Shown in pieces: positions 34,321 to 42,553 of a stretch of DNA of 64,000 nt; position 1 is the stretch's first letter; each line of letters begins with the position of its first letter. The notes beneath the pieces are model-generated. The model was not told the DNA's origin. It did no database searches and worked only from the letters and a program-made list of their open reading frames with translations. This DNA comes from an uncultured Clostridia bacterium (GTDB lineage Bacteria > Bacillota > Clostridia > Christensenellales > Borkfalkiaceae), in NCBI GenBank assembly GCA_949286835.1, contig CASEDP010000002.1, positions 55,924 through 119,923 on the forward strand, given 5' to 3'. Both the position numbers and the translations under genes were made by a program.

Positions 34321-35541
34321 TTATCTTCTCTTCTTGTCGTTTTTGGGAACAACCTTAAGCCTTGTCTTGATTGCCTCCTCCTCGTCATAGCCGAGGGGCT
34401 TTCTTTCGGCGTCGGCGTGACCCGTCTTTACATATCCCTCGTCGCGGGCGAGCAGCGTCAGCCTCGTCGTTCCGTCGAATATGAGCATATGCCCGAGGTC
34501 GGCGGAAATATTTACGGTGTCGCCCTTGTCTGAGCCCTCCGCCCTGACGACGAACGACAGCTCTTCGCCGTCGCAGTCGGCATAGTTTACGCCGCAGATC
34601 TCCTCCGTCGTCGCGACGAGCGCGGACATAAAGCCGCCCTCTCTGACGACAGTCATATCTTCGGGGCGCAGCCCGACGATTACCTTCTTGCCGGTGTTGA
34701 CATATTCGGAAAGGGAGGTAAAGCGCGCCTTGATATTTTCAGGCAGGGCGAGCTTGACGCCGTCTTTTGCGGCATAGACCGCACCCTCTTCCTCCACAAT
34801 CTCGGCGCCGTTTATGAAGTTCACCGTCGGAGAGCCGATTATGAACGCGACGTATGCGTTTTCGGGATAGTCATAGAGGTTTGCGGGGGTATCTATCTGC
34901 TGTATCATTCCCTCCCTCAATACGAGTATCCTGGACGCCATAGAGATTGCGTCGCTCACAGACTTGGTGGCATAGACGAAAGTGCCCTTCATCCTCGCCT
35001 GAAGATTGACGAGCACGGAGCGCAGCCCGTCGCGGAGAGCCGCGTCGAAGCCAGTGAGAGGGTCGTCGAGAAGATAGAGCCTGGGCTCCCTTACAATCGC
35101 CCTCGCAAAGGCGACCTTCTGCTTCTGCTCGGCAGTGAGCGCCTTAGGTCTGCGGTTGAGTATGTCGGTAAGCCCCAGCACCTCTGCGGCGACCTTGACC
35201 CTCTGCTCTATGAGCGCGTTGGACGCCTTGCGGAGCTTTAAGCCGTATGCTATGTTGTCGTAGACGTTGAGCGAGGGATAGAGCGTATTGCCCTGAAATA
35301 TCATTGCAATGTCCCTGTCCTTGGGGTCGGCGGTCGTGACGTCCTTGTCGCCGACTATTATGTTGCCTTCCGTAGCCTCTTCCAGCCCCGCAATCACCCT
35401 GAGGAGGGTAGATTTGCCGCTCTTTTCTCCGCCGATTACGGCAATGAATTCGCTGTCGGCGAGCTCGAGATTTGCCTTATACAGCGCGAGCGTGCCGGAG
35501 GGATAGATTTTGCTTACAGACTTGAGCTTGAGATTTGCCAT
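34321..35541 (-). CDS. MalK/UgpC-like ABC ATPase with degenerate catalytic motifs
   Basis: 406 residues: ABC domain (about 1-235) followed by a MalK-type C-terminal OB/regulatory domain (about 250-370) and a charged tail. Walker A GGEKSGKST is usable, but the signature reads LTAEQ instead of LSGGQ, the Walker B catalytic Glu is Asp (LLDDPLTGFD), and the switch His is Lys (VYATKSVSDA). These three changes should weaken or abolish ATP hydrolysis. No permease or binding-protein gene is adjacent. It may be a shared ATPase for sugar importers that tolerates changes, or a regulatory relic. ATG at 35541 follows GGGAGAAAG; the longer upstream frame has no site. Confidence 0.82.
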   Translation of the reverse strand: MANLKLKSVSKIYPSGTLALYKANLELADSEFIAVIGGEKSGKSTLLRVIAGLEEATEGNIIVGDKDVTTADPKDRDIAMIFQGNTLYPSLNVYDNIAYGLKLRKASNALIEQRVKVAAEVLGLTDILNRRPKALTAEQKQKVAFARAIVREPRLYLLDDPLTGFDAALRDGLRSVLVNLQARMKGTFVYATKSVSDAISMASRILVLREGMIQQIDTPANLYDYPENAYVAFIIGSPTVNFINGAEIVEEEGAVYAAKDGVKLALPENIKARFTSLSEYVNTGKKVIVGLRPEDMTVVREGGFMSALVATTEEICGVNYADCDGEELSFVVRAEGSDKGDTVNISADLGHMLIFDGTTRLTLLARDEGYVKTGHADAERKPLGYDEEEAIKTRLKVVPKNDKKRR

Positions 35542-35694
35542 TTTGCTTTCTCCCGTAGAGGTAAAAGAAATATTTACCTTATTATGATAACACGGCGGGC
35601 GGACTTTTTCCAACCTCTTGACGCATCATTTTTTAAATTTCACCCAAAATTTTATAAATTTTGCCACCGCGCGCCACCGACATATGCGTTTTGC

Positions 35695-35722
35695 TTGCCA
35701 CGGGACGGCAATGTGGTATAAA
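35695..35722 (+). promoter_or_regulatory. Promoter of queH (predicted leaderless)
   Basis: TTGCCA (35695-35700), 16-bp spacer, TATAAA (35717-35722), 8 nt to the ATG at 35731, no Shine-Dalgarno. Confidence 0.65.
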
Positions 35723-35730
35723 ATTCTGGT

Positions 35731-36327
35731 ATGAACAGACAGAACTTCGACAAAAAAATGACGGAGATTATCGAAGGCTTCGGCGGCGGGCGCAGAAAGC
35801 TGCTGCTTCACGCCTGCTGCGCGCCCTGCTCCTCCGCCTGTCTGGAAAGGCTCAAAGACGCCTTCGACATAACAGTGTTCTTCTACAACCCCAACATCGA
35901 GGACGAGGAATATTTCAAGCGCAAGAGTGAGCTTTGCCGATTCATTTCGGAGACGGGCTGGGCGGATATTCTCGACTGCGACCACGACACCGCAGAATTT
36001 TACGCCGCGGCGAGCGGGCTTGAGGGCTGCGCGGAGGGCGGCGAGCGTTGCCTTGCCTGCTTCCGCCTGAGGCTTGAAAGGACGGCTGAAGAGGCGGCGA
36101 AAGGCGGCTTTGACTACTTTGGCACGACGCTGACTATAAGCCCCCTCAAGGACGCCGACGCCATAAACGCCATAGGCGAAGAGCTTGAAAGGGCGACGGG
36201 CGCAAAGTGGCTCTATTCCGACTTCAAAAAGCGCGGCGGATATCAGCGCAGCCTGCAGCTCAGCCGCGAACACCGGCTGTACAGACAGAACTACTGCGGC
36301 TGCATATTCTCCCTGCGCAAGGACTGA
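35731..36327 (+). CDS. queH: Epoxyqueuosine reductase QueH
   Basis: 198 residues of the DUF208 family that performs the last step of queuosine synthesis in tRNA, reducing epoxyqueuosine to queuosine. The Cys set that binds the iron-sulfur cluster and second metal is visible: LLHACCAPCSS (about residue 27), CLACFRLRL (about 109) and YCGCIFS (near the C-terminus). LSREHRLYRQ just before the last Cys pair is also family-typical. It is a single gene; no queC/D/E/F or tgt is in the window. Confidence 0.93.
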   Translation: MNRQNFDKKMTEIIEGFGGGRRKLLLHACCAPCSSACLERLKDAFDITVFFYNPNIEDEEYFKRKSELCRFISETGWADILDCDHDTAEFYAAASGLEGCAEGGERCLACFRLRLERTAEEAAKGGFDYFGTTLTISPLKDADAINAIGEELERATGAKWLYSDFKKRGGYQRSLQLSREHRLYRQNYCGCIFSLRKD

Positions 36328-36343
36328 AAATGTAAATTTGGGC

Positions 36344-36372
36344 TTGAAAAAGCGCGCGCATAGTAGTATAAT
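36344..36372 (+). promoter_or_regulatory. Promoter of the carbamoyltransferase homologue
   Basis: TTGAAA (36344-36349), 17-bp spacer, TATAAT (36367-36372). A leader of about 30 nt with GAGAGG precedes the ATG at 36408, an ordinary arrangement in contrast to queH upstream. Confidence 0.75.
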
Positions 36373-36407
36373 ATATCTGCAAACGCATTATAAAGAGAGG
36401 TCTTATA

Positions 36408-37345
36408 TGGATATTAACCGTTACTCCCCCGTATATTCGGTAAAACAGAGGCATATGACAAAGCTTGCAGACTATTCCGTAGAGGAAATTTTCGAGCTTT
36501 TATATGCAACAAGACAGCTTAAGGCAAAGTTCGTCGCGCACGAAAAGACGAATATCTTGCAGGGCGTCACGGTTGCGATGATGTTCGGCGACACCTCGCT
36601 CAGGACGCGCTCCGCGCTGGAGATAGGCATAAGACAGCTCGGCGGCGACTCCGTCGACCTGCAGTACAGCGAAAACGATATGCGCGCAGGCGAAAACATA
36701 TACGACGTCGTCAACGTAATCTGCCGCTACGGCGTCGGCGCACTCATCACGAGGGGCATCGAACAGAGCGAGCTGGACAACTTCACCGCCATCTCCCCCA
36801 TTCCCGTAATCAACTCCACCAATTCGGACTATGTGCCGATGCAGACGATAAGCGACCTCTTTACCATCTGGGAAAAGAAAAAGCGCCTCGAAGGGCTGAA
36901 AATTGCCTACATAGGCAAGGGCTCCAACGTCGCGGCGTCGCTGATTATGGGCGCGGTAAAGTGCGGTATGGAAGTCGCCATTGCCACCCCTGCGGAGTTC
37001 GGAATAAGGACGAGGCACATAGAGAACGCCGAACAGTACGGCAGCCTTTTCCTCACCGACGACCCCTTCCTCGCCGCAAAGAACGCCGACATAGTCTACA
37101 CTGACAGCTATCACTACCACTCCCTGCTCACCGCGGAGGAGGCAAAGATACTCGCCCCCTACAAGGTGACGAACAGACTTATGAGCGTGGCTTCGGGCAC
37201 TGCGATCTTTATGCACCCCCTGCCTGCAAAGCGCGGTGTAGAGGTTTCTGCAGACGTAATCGACGGCAAGCAGAGCATAGTCTTTGACCAGGCGGAAAAC
37301 AAGCTGCACGCTATGAAGGCAATTCTCGCCCTTCTCATAAGCTGA
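36408..37345 (+). CDS. Ornithine/aspartate carbamoyltransferase-family protein with altered active site
   Basis: 312 residues, full length for the family, with both domains. The carbamoyl-phosphate loop reads DTSLRTRSALE (STRTR becomes SLRTR). The normally invariant HPxQ is VPMQ, so the His that polarises carbamoyl phosphate is missing. The amino-acid loop (DxWxSMG in ornithine enzymes) reads DSYHYHS, and HCLP is HPLPAKRG. The end (VFDQAENKLHAMKAILALL) is clearly ornithine-carbamoyltransferase-like. Annotating it as argF would be unsafe; a different substrate or a non-catalytic role is possible. SLRTR/SMRTR variants occur in acyl-ornithine carbamoyltransferases. ATG at 36408 has GAGAGG; the earlier in-frame ATG overlaps queH. 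Confidence 0.8.
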
Positions 37346-37452
37346 CGCGGCGGAAAATGTTGACGCCCCGCAAGGACAAGCACGGGCGCAGCAGCCGCGA
37401 GGGGCAATCCCCGCGGGCAAAAAAATGAGCGCCGCATACGGCGCGTTAACGA

Positions 37453-37502
37453 CAAAAAAATTACGGTCGCACCCCGAACCTGCGGGTGCGACCGTATATA
37501 TT
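37453..37502. terminator. Bidirectional terminator
   Basis: ACGGTCGCACCC (37463-37474) pairs with its complement at 37484-37495. Flanked by AAAAAAATT on the left and TATATATTTTT on the right, so it can stop both convergent genes. Confidence 0.85.
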
Positions 37503-37504
37503 TT

Positions 37505-38311
37505 TCATAACTTTTCAAGCGTTATTACAACCACTTCGGGGCGGTCGAATATGCGGAGGGGAAATTCCGAATTGCCGAGCCCCCTCGAAATTATCATCTT
37601 CATATCCCCGACGGAGTGCACGCCCTCTGTATATTTGGGGAAGAGACCCTGCCCGGGCGAATAGACGCCTATGTGAGTAAAGGGTATGCGCCACTGTCCG
37701 CCGTGCGCGTGACCCGACAGCACGAGGTCGTACCCCGCCATTGCATACCTTGCGATATACTGCGGTTCGTGCGCGAGCAGCAGTCTGTACCCATCCAGCC
37801 CGTCGGCGAGCTTGAACGGGGTGGCATTTTTGAGGTGAGCGCCGTTGACGCCGACGAGATTTATGCCGTACACCTTCTCCGCCTGATTGTCGAGGACGTG
37901 CGCGCCCGCATCGGCAATCGCCTTTTTGAGCGCGCGGTAGTTCTTGTTGCGCATCTCGTGATTGCCGGCTATGAAGTATACGGGGGCGATTTTTACGAGG
38001 CGGGATACGGTGTACGCAGCCACCTCCATTCCTCCGCCCTTGTAGTTGTGAATTATGTCGCCCGTAAAACAGATTATGTCCGGCTTTTCGGCGGCGACCA
38101 GCTTGAAAAGCCTTCTTCCGCCCCTGCCGAAGAGCTTTGCGTGCAGGTCGGAAAGGTGGACTATCTTAAGCCCCCTTTCGGGCACTTTGGGGGATTGCAC
38201 TTTGTATTTGGTGAGCGTGAGCACGTTGTTGTTGTAGTAGATGAATATCACCACAAGCACGACCGCGCACGATATGCACACCGCCAAGACGGCAATCTCT
38301 TCGGGGCTCAT
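37505..38311 (-). CDS. Membrane-anchored YaeI-like metallophosphoesterase
   Basis: 268 residues. N-terminal membrane span (about 5-27) then a calcineurin-like phosphoesterase domain with IVHLSDLHAKLFG (about residue 55), ICFTGDIIHNY (about 83), FIAGNHEMRN (about 117), LLLAHEPQYI (about 185) and LSGHAHGGQWRIP (about 210). This class includes lipid-A-like and UDP-diacylglucosamine hydrolases and many of unknown substrate. ATG at 38311 follows GAGGTCAG and overlaps the trmB stop (ATGA), so the two genes are translationally coupled. Confidence 0.87.
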   Translation of the reverse strand: MSPEEIAVLAVCISCAVVLVVIFIYYNNNVLTLTKYKVQSPKVPERGLKIVHLSDLHAKLFGRGGRRLFKLVAAEKPDIICFTGDIIHNYKGGGMEVAAYTVSRLVKIAPVYFIAGNHEMRNKNYRALKKAIADAGAHVLDNQAEKVYGINLVGVNGAHLKNATPFKLADGLDGYRLLLAHEPQYIARYAMAGYDLVLSGHAHGGQWRIPFTHIGVYSPGQGLFPKYTEGVHSVGDMKMIISRGLGNSEFPLRIFDRPEVVVITLEKL

Positions 38312-38976
38312 CTGACCTCGCAAACTATCCTGTAAATATTCTTTCCCATATCCATAAACCTCTGCTCGTGCTCGGTGACGATGTTGTCCGCATCCCCCAA
38401 CGCGGCAACGTCCTCGCACCGTTCAACTATGTTGAAGCCGCACGACGAAAAGCTCTCCAGAGAGAAGCGGTAAAAATCGCCGTCGTCCGTCTTCTGCACG
38501 ATTGTCCCGCCCGACTTCAGAAGCTTTTTGTATATCTCGAGAAATCGGGGATGAGTGAGGCGCTGCTTTACATAGCCGAGCTTGGGCAGCGGGTTGGAGA
38601 AATTGAGATATATTCTGTCCACCGAACCTTCGGGGATATACCTCGGCAACACCTCTGCCGCGCAGTTTAAAAAGTGCAGGTTTTTTATGCCCGCGCTCTC
38701 CGCGCTCTCGCACGCCTCTATGAGTACGTTTGATATCTTTTCGACGGCGACGAAGTTGATTTCGGGATGGCGGAGCGCAAGCTCGCAGGCGAACCTGCCC
38801 TTGCCGCAGCCAATCTCGAGATGAACGGCGTTGCCGTTGCCGAAAATGCCCCTGAAATCGAGGAGATTTCTGAGCGTTGCCGCCGCCTTCATATTCTTTT
38901 CGCTCACGTCCGCGACGGTAAGATTGACACAATTTGACAACCGCTCGTCGAGATGTGACTTTCTATGCATTCTCAT
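38308..38976 (-). CDS. trmB: tRNA (guanine-N7-)-methyltransferase TrmB
   Basis: 222 residues. It methylates G46 in the variable loop of tRNA. SAM motif HLEIGCGKGRF (about residue 53), VAVEKISNVL (about 77), and YLNFSNPLPKLGYVKQRLTH (about 125) in place of the usual NFxDPWPKxRHxKRRL; the changed Asp/Trp are in the substrate loop, although Asn at the first position is seen in some Firmicutes. ATG at 38976 begins MRMHRKS as usual in the family. It lies 6 nt after a TAAAAT -10 box with no ribosome-binding site. Confidence 0.9.
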   Translation of the reverse strand: MRMHRKSHLDERLSNCVNLTVADVSEKNMKAAATLRNLLDFRGIFGNGNAVHLEIGCGKGRFACELALRHPEINFVAVEKISNVLIEACESAESAGIKNLHFLNCAAEVLPRYIPEGSVDRIYLNFSNPLPKLGYVKQRLTHPRFLEIYKKLLKSGGTIVQKTDDGDFYRFSLESFSSCGFNIVERCEDVAALGDADNIVTEHEQRFMDMGKNIYRIVCEVR

Positions 38977-38982
38977 AGGCAA

Positions 38983-39012
38983 ATTTTACCATATGCGACA
39001 TAATTTTCGCAA
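38983..39012 (-). promoter_or_regulatory. Promoter of trmB (predicted leaderless)
   Basis: Minus strand TTGCGA (39012-39007), 18-bp spacer, TAAAAT (38988-38983), then 6 nt to the ATG at 38976. Confidence 0.6.
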
Positions 39013-39182
39013 GTGAAATTAGCACGTCTTTATTATTTTTTTATTTTATCCCGCCGCGTTTATGCCGCCGCGGGGCGTTTTATATTAAATGCGTCGGGTG
39101 AAAAAAATTTTATCGGGCAGAGTTTGTCTTTTTTGCGTCGGGTGGGATAATTCCCTGCCTGAGATATGAGGAGGAAATTGCT

Positions 39183-39731
39183 TTGACCCTTTTGGAAATT
39201 TTGGACGCCTTTACCTTTTACGGGCTGGATATAATGCTGCTTGCCGCGCTTACCACAATCTGCGTGCAGCTCCTGAAGATATCCGTCCTCAAAAAATGTC
39301 AGAAAAAGATACTCACCTTTCTGCCTTTTATTGTCGGCTGTCTGCTTTACGGCGCTTACAGCGTGCTTTACGGTATGGATTTCAGCATACTCATAACCGA
39401 CTATGTCGGCATTATGGAGCACGGATTTTCCGTCGGCGCACTTTCCACGATAATATATGTCTGGTATGAGCAGTTTATACGGGGAAAGTCGGCAAAGTCC
39501 GCAACGGAGGGCGTCATCTCGACGCTCATCGAAGGATACGTGCCGTCCGACGCCGTGAACGACGCCGCCGCGCGCATTGCCGAGGCGATACAGAAGGACG
39601 TGACGGGCGACGGGGCGAACAAGGCGACTGACATTTTAAAGGAATACTGCGGCGAAGAATTGGACGAAAAGGACATAAAACTCCTTTCGCGCCTCATAAT
39701 CGAAACTCTCGCGCACCTCAACGCCGCCTGA
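39183..39731 (+). CDS. Small membrane protein, unknown
   Basis: 182 residues from a TTG start fixed by GAGGAGG eight nt upstream. Three hydrophobic segments lie in the first 100 residues (about 10-32, 42-62, 75-97), followed by a soluble helical tail (VNDAAARIAEAIQKDV ... LSRLIIETLAHL). The N-terminal part resembles small holin-like membrane proteins in size and topology, but there is no endolysin nearby and the family is not recognised. A strong terminator follows. Confidence 0.65.
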   Translation: MTLLEILDAFTFYGLDIMLLAALTTICVQLLKISVLKKCQKKILTFLPFIVGCLLYGAYSVLYGMDFSILITDYVGIMEHGFSVGALSTIIYVWYEQFIRGKSAKSATEGVISTLIEGYVPSDAVNDAAARIAEAIQKDVTGDGANKATDILKEYCGEELDEKDIKLLSRLIIETLAHLNAA

Positions 39732-39740
39732 CCCGTAACG

Positions 39741-39779
39741 CTGCCCCCGAAGGCATTTTGCCCTCGGGGGCAGTTTTTT
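39741..39779 (+). terminator. Terminator of the 182-aa membrane gene
   Basis: CTGCCCCCGA (39741-39750) pairs with TCGGGGGCAG (39764-39773), followed by TTTTTT. Confidence 0.88.
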
Positions 39780-39983
39780 AATTGCCCCCGCAATATGCCG
39801 TATTCAACGCACTTTTCAGAAATTCCCCTCGCAATATGCCGCAATTAAATTGCCCCGCACATATGTCGCAGACAATGCATTGTTCCCGCAATTCACCCGC
39901 ACATATGCCTGCATTTAGCCCTTTGACGGGCATATTTCGGCGCATACCCTGAAATTGCCCGGCATATATGCCCCGACGAACAC
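39780..39983. repeat. Cluster of a short dispersed intergenic repeat
   Basis: Five imperfect copies of an element like AATTGCCCCGCACATATGCC followed by GCA (copies begin near 39780, 39821, 39847, 39889 and 39952). Other copies lie at 11406 and 13095, and a degenerate one near 4643. Each contains a short palindromic CATATATG or GCAATATGC core. This 300-bp gap between convergent genes contains no ORF I can support. Confidence 0.6.
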
Positions 39984-40031
39984 ATTTTTACGGTTGCCGA
40001 GGACAAATTCAAGCACGCCCTGAAAGCCTTG

Positions 40032-41285
40032 CTATGCGGCAGATTTAAGTTTGACTTCTACCGCGAGCGTAACCCCCTCCGCGAGCGCCCCGTCAGAGGC
40101 GACATACTCGGCGTGTCTGTATTTATTCAAAAGATTTTTTACTCCGAACAGATCGCAGCCGAGCTCACCCGCCCGCCCGAAAAGCGCCTTAAGGTCGCCC
40201 TCTATCCTTTTGCGGCAGTCGGCAATCTCATCTTCCGACGCCTGTTTTCTGCCCTCCGTAGCGGGCGTGGGGTTAACCTCTCCGTCCTGTACCCTGACTA
40301 TCGCAGAGAAGGTAAGTTTGAGCTGCACCGCGCCGCCCTCGACGCTTACCGCCCTGCCGCCCTTGCAGTCCCTCAGCCCCATAACGCGCATATTGTCCCC
40401 CTCGCCGCACTTTATGAATGCGTGGCGCACGTTGCTGTTTACGAGGTTGAACGCAAAGGTCAGCCGCTCGTCGAGAGTGCCGACGAACCTGCCGCCCGAA
40501 AAGAGGGCGGCTCTGTTGCACACAAAGGACGCACTCTCCTGCCCTCCTTCGGAGCTCTGCCCGTCTGCGCCGCCCTGCTCGGCGCCCTGACCGCCCTCGC
40601 TTCCTTGACCCGCGTTCTGACCGCCTTCGCCGCCCTGCCCCGGGTTCTGACCGCCCGCGCTCTCCCCCTCTTCGGAAACGATGTAGGGCATATATGAGAA
40701 GGCGCTCTCGGAATAGCCGTCCTCGCCGATGTCGTTGAGGTTGACCGTACAGACGTTGGCGGAGCGCTCCGCCTCCTCAGAGAGCAGCCTTACGATGTTA
40801 TCCGTCGCCGAATCCCCTAAAGGCAGCTCAACCGAAAGCGCGTCCTTTGCGCTTCCCCTGTAGGCGGCGATTTTGGGCGTAAGACCCGTGTACTCGTTAC
40901 GATAGAAGTAGTCGAGCGTAGCGAAGAGGTCACCCGAAAGGCAGCTTTCGCCGAGCAGAATGAGCTCGCAGAACACTAATTTCGGATAAAAGCCCGTCCT
41001 TACGTTTATCTGGTTGAGCGCCTCCGCAACCGTCGCGCCTCTGCCCGATATGACGTTGAACTGCGTCTTTTCGCCGTTTTCGGCGGGCTGCGGAACGGCG
41101 AGCTGGGCGGTGAGTTCGAGCTCGTCGCCCGACCTGTCCAGTCCGACGCCGATGATCACCGACGTCTTTCTGAGGTCTACAAGACCGAAGTCGTTGGTGA
41201 AGAAGAGAAAGACCAGCCCGACAACCGCAAGCGCGCACGCTATCGCCGCAACCCGCCTTAACAGCTCTTTATGCACAGACTTCAT
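40032..41285 (-). CDS. gerAC: Spore germination protein, Ger(x)C family
   Basis: 417 residues, the C subunit of a GerA-type nutrient germinant receptor. The N-terminal hydrophobic helix is followed by VDLRKTSVIIGVGLDRSGDELELT, typical of GerAC. Unusually the lipobox Cys is missing, so it would be held by an uncleaved N-terminal span and not by a lipid. A Gly/Gln/Glu-rich low-complexity insert (about residues 218-260) interrupts the middle. The C-terminal domain ends in a typical beta-strand with EGVTLAVEVKL. Its ATG overlaps the gerAB stop by 4 nt. Third gene of the operon. Confidence 0.88.
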   Translation of the reverse strand: MKSVHKELLRRVAAIACALAVVGLVFLFFTNDFGLVDLRKTSVIIGVGLDRSGDELELTAQLAVPQPAENGEKTQFNVISGRGATVAEALNQINVRTGFYPKLVFCELILLGESCLSGDLFATLDYFYRNEYTGLTPKIAAYRGSAKDALSVELPLGDSATDNIVRLLSEEAERSANVCTVNLNDIGEDGYSESAFSYMPYIVSEEGESAGGQNPGQGGEGGQNAGQGSEGGQGAEQGGADGQSSEGGQESASFVCNRAALFSGGRFVGTLDERLTFAFNLVNSNVRHAFIKCGEGDNMRVMGLRDCKGGRAVSVEGGAVQLKLTFSAIVRVQDGEVNPTPATEGRKQASEDEIADCRKRIEGDLKALFGRAGELGCDLFGVKNLLNKYRHAEYVASDGALAEGVTLAVEVKLKSAA

Positions 41286-42553
41286 ACGCCCTCCTTCGCC
41301 TTTTTTGCTCTTTTCTTCCCCGCATCCTCTTCCCCGCCTGCAATTTGCGGGCGGGCAGTTGCTCTTTTTCCGTCGTCGCGCGCGCCTCTGCCCGACTTTG
41401 CCGACGTTTGAGACGCGCCGCCGCCATTAAATTCTGCTCGCGCCAGACATTTCCGCCCGCCTCGGGAGAGGGTGCGCCCCCTATTCCCTCTCGGCAGCAG
41501 CCACGCAGCGAGGGGAAGCGCATAGGAAAAGAGCGCAACGGGAATGAAGAACCAGCCCGCCGCAATCTGCTGGAGGGGCGAATATTTATTGTGGACGAGC
41601 AGTACGACCGCCAACAGAAGGACGTTTGCCGCCCCCGAAAAGACATAGTTTATGTCCGTCCGCCCGAACACCTTGCACATACAGTGCGTAAACGCCTGGA
41701 CGTGCAGGGCAAGCGCAAACAGCACGACTATGTCGAGGGCGTATGCCGCGATGAGGTCAATTCTGCCGAGGTATTCCGTTGCGGGAAAAAACAGAGTGGA
41801 ATTTATTATGGCAAACGTGCGCGTGCGGGCAAGAGGACCATATACGGCATAGAACATAGCCATCGTCGCCGCGACTATCATCCCGCCGAGCGCATAGGAG
41901 AGCGTCATCTTCGCCGCATCCCCCTTGCGGTATGTGAAGTTGCCCATAAATATGAGCACGAAGGCGCTCTCCGAAAAGCGGTAAAAGGAGTAAATTATCC
42001 CCCTGCCGAGCACGCCCGCAGGCTGCCTCAATATGGGCAGAAGGTGCGAATAGTCGCCCTGCCCCGCCGTCATAACCCATATTATGCCTATCGACACGAC
42101 AAAGACGGGCATACAGACGTCGGCAAACGCCCCGACGTCCTTCAGCGGCTTTATCCCCGCATAGAAGAGAAAGGCAAATACGGGCAGGAACATTCCTAAA
42201 GATAAAATCGTCTCGTAAAAGGCGTCGTGTATGAAATTCTGCTGCTCGACGAGCGGCACGACGGCGCAGAAGAGAAAATATGCGCCGAGAAGGGCATATA
42301 CCACCTTTGCCGCCACCCTGCCGAGAGCCCCCTCCGCAAGCGCATAGAGGCTCTTGCCCGTGCGCGACGAGAGATATGCCGTCGCCCACACCACCGCCGT
42401 CTGCAGCGCGAGGTCGAACAGCGCCGGAAAGATGAGCGCGTTGCCAGCCTCCGCCGCCATAAACGCGGGATAGAGCAACAGCTTTGTCACCGCGTTATAG
42501 CATATGAGCATAAAGCAGATCTGCCTTACCGAAAGCCTGTCCCTATCCGTCAT
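41282..42553 (-). CDS. gerAB: Spore germination permease, GerAB family
   Basis: 423 residues. An APC-superfamily-like permease with about ten membrane spans in residues 1-355; this subunit forms the germinant-binding site in GerA-type receptors. RLSVRQICFMLICYNAVTKLLLYPA at the start and the Gly-rich first spans are family-typical. The C-terminal 70 residues are an unusual soluble tail rich in Arg, Gly and Lys (GGGASQTSAKSGRGARDDGK) that usual GerAB proteins lack. Overlaps gerAA by 11 nt and gerAC by 4 nt. Confidence 0.87.
   Translation of the reverse strand: MTDRDRLSVRQICFMLICYNAVTKLLLYPAFMAAEAGNALIFPALFDLALQTAVVWATAYLSSRTGKSLYALAEGALGRVAAKVVYALLGAYFLFCAVVPLVEQQNFIHDAFYETILSLGMFLPVFAFLFYAGIKPLKDVGAFADVCMPVFVVSIGIIWVMTAGQGDYSHLLPILRQPAGVLGRGIIYSFYRFSESAFVLIFMGNFTYRKGDAAKMTLSYALGGMIVAATMAMFYAVYGPLARTRTFAIINSTLFFPATEYLGRIDLIAAYALDIVVLFALALHVQAFTHCMCKVFGRTDINYVFSGAANVLLLAVVLLVHNKYSPLQQIAAGWFFIPVALFSYALPLAAWLLPRGNRGRTLSRGGRKCLARAEFNGGGASQTSAKSGRGARDDGKRATARPQIAGGEEDAGKKRAKKAKEGV

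Noticed and set aside
39183..39731. Holin of the capsid module
   Set aside because: Three membrane spans fit, but it lies 11 kb away on the other strand with no endolysin, so a link is unsupported.
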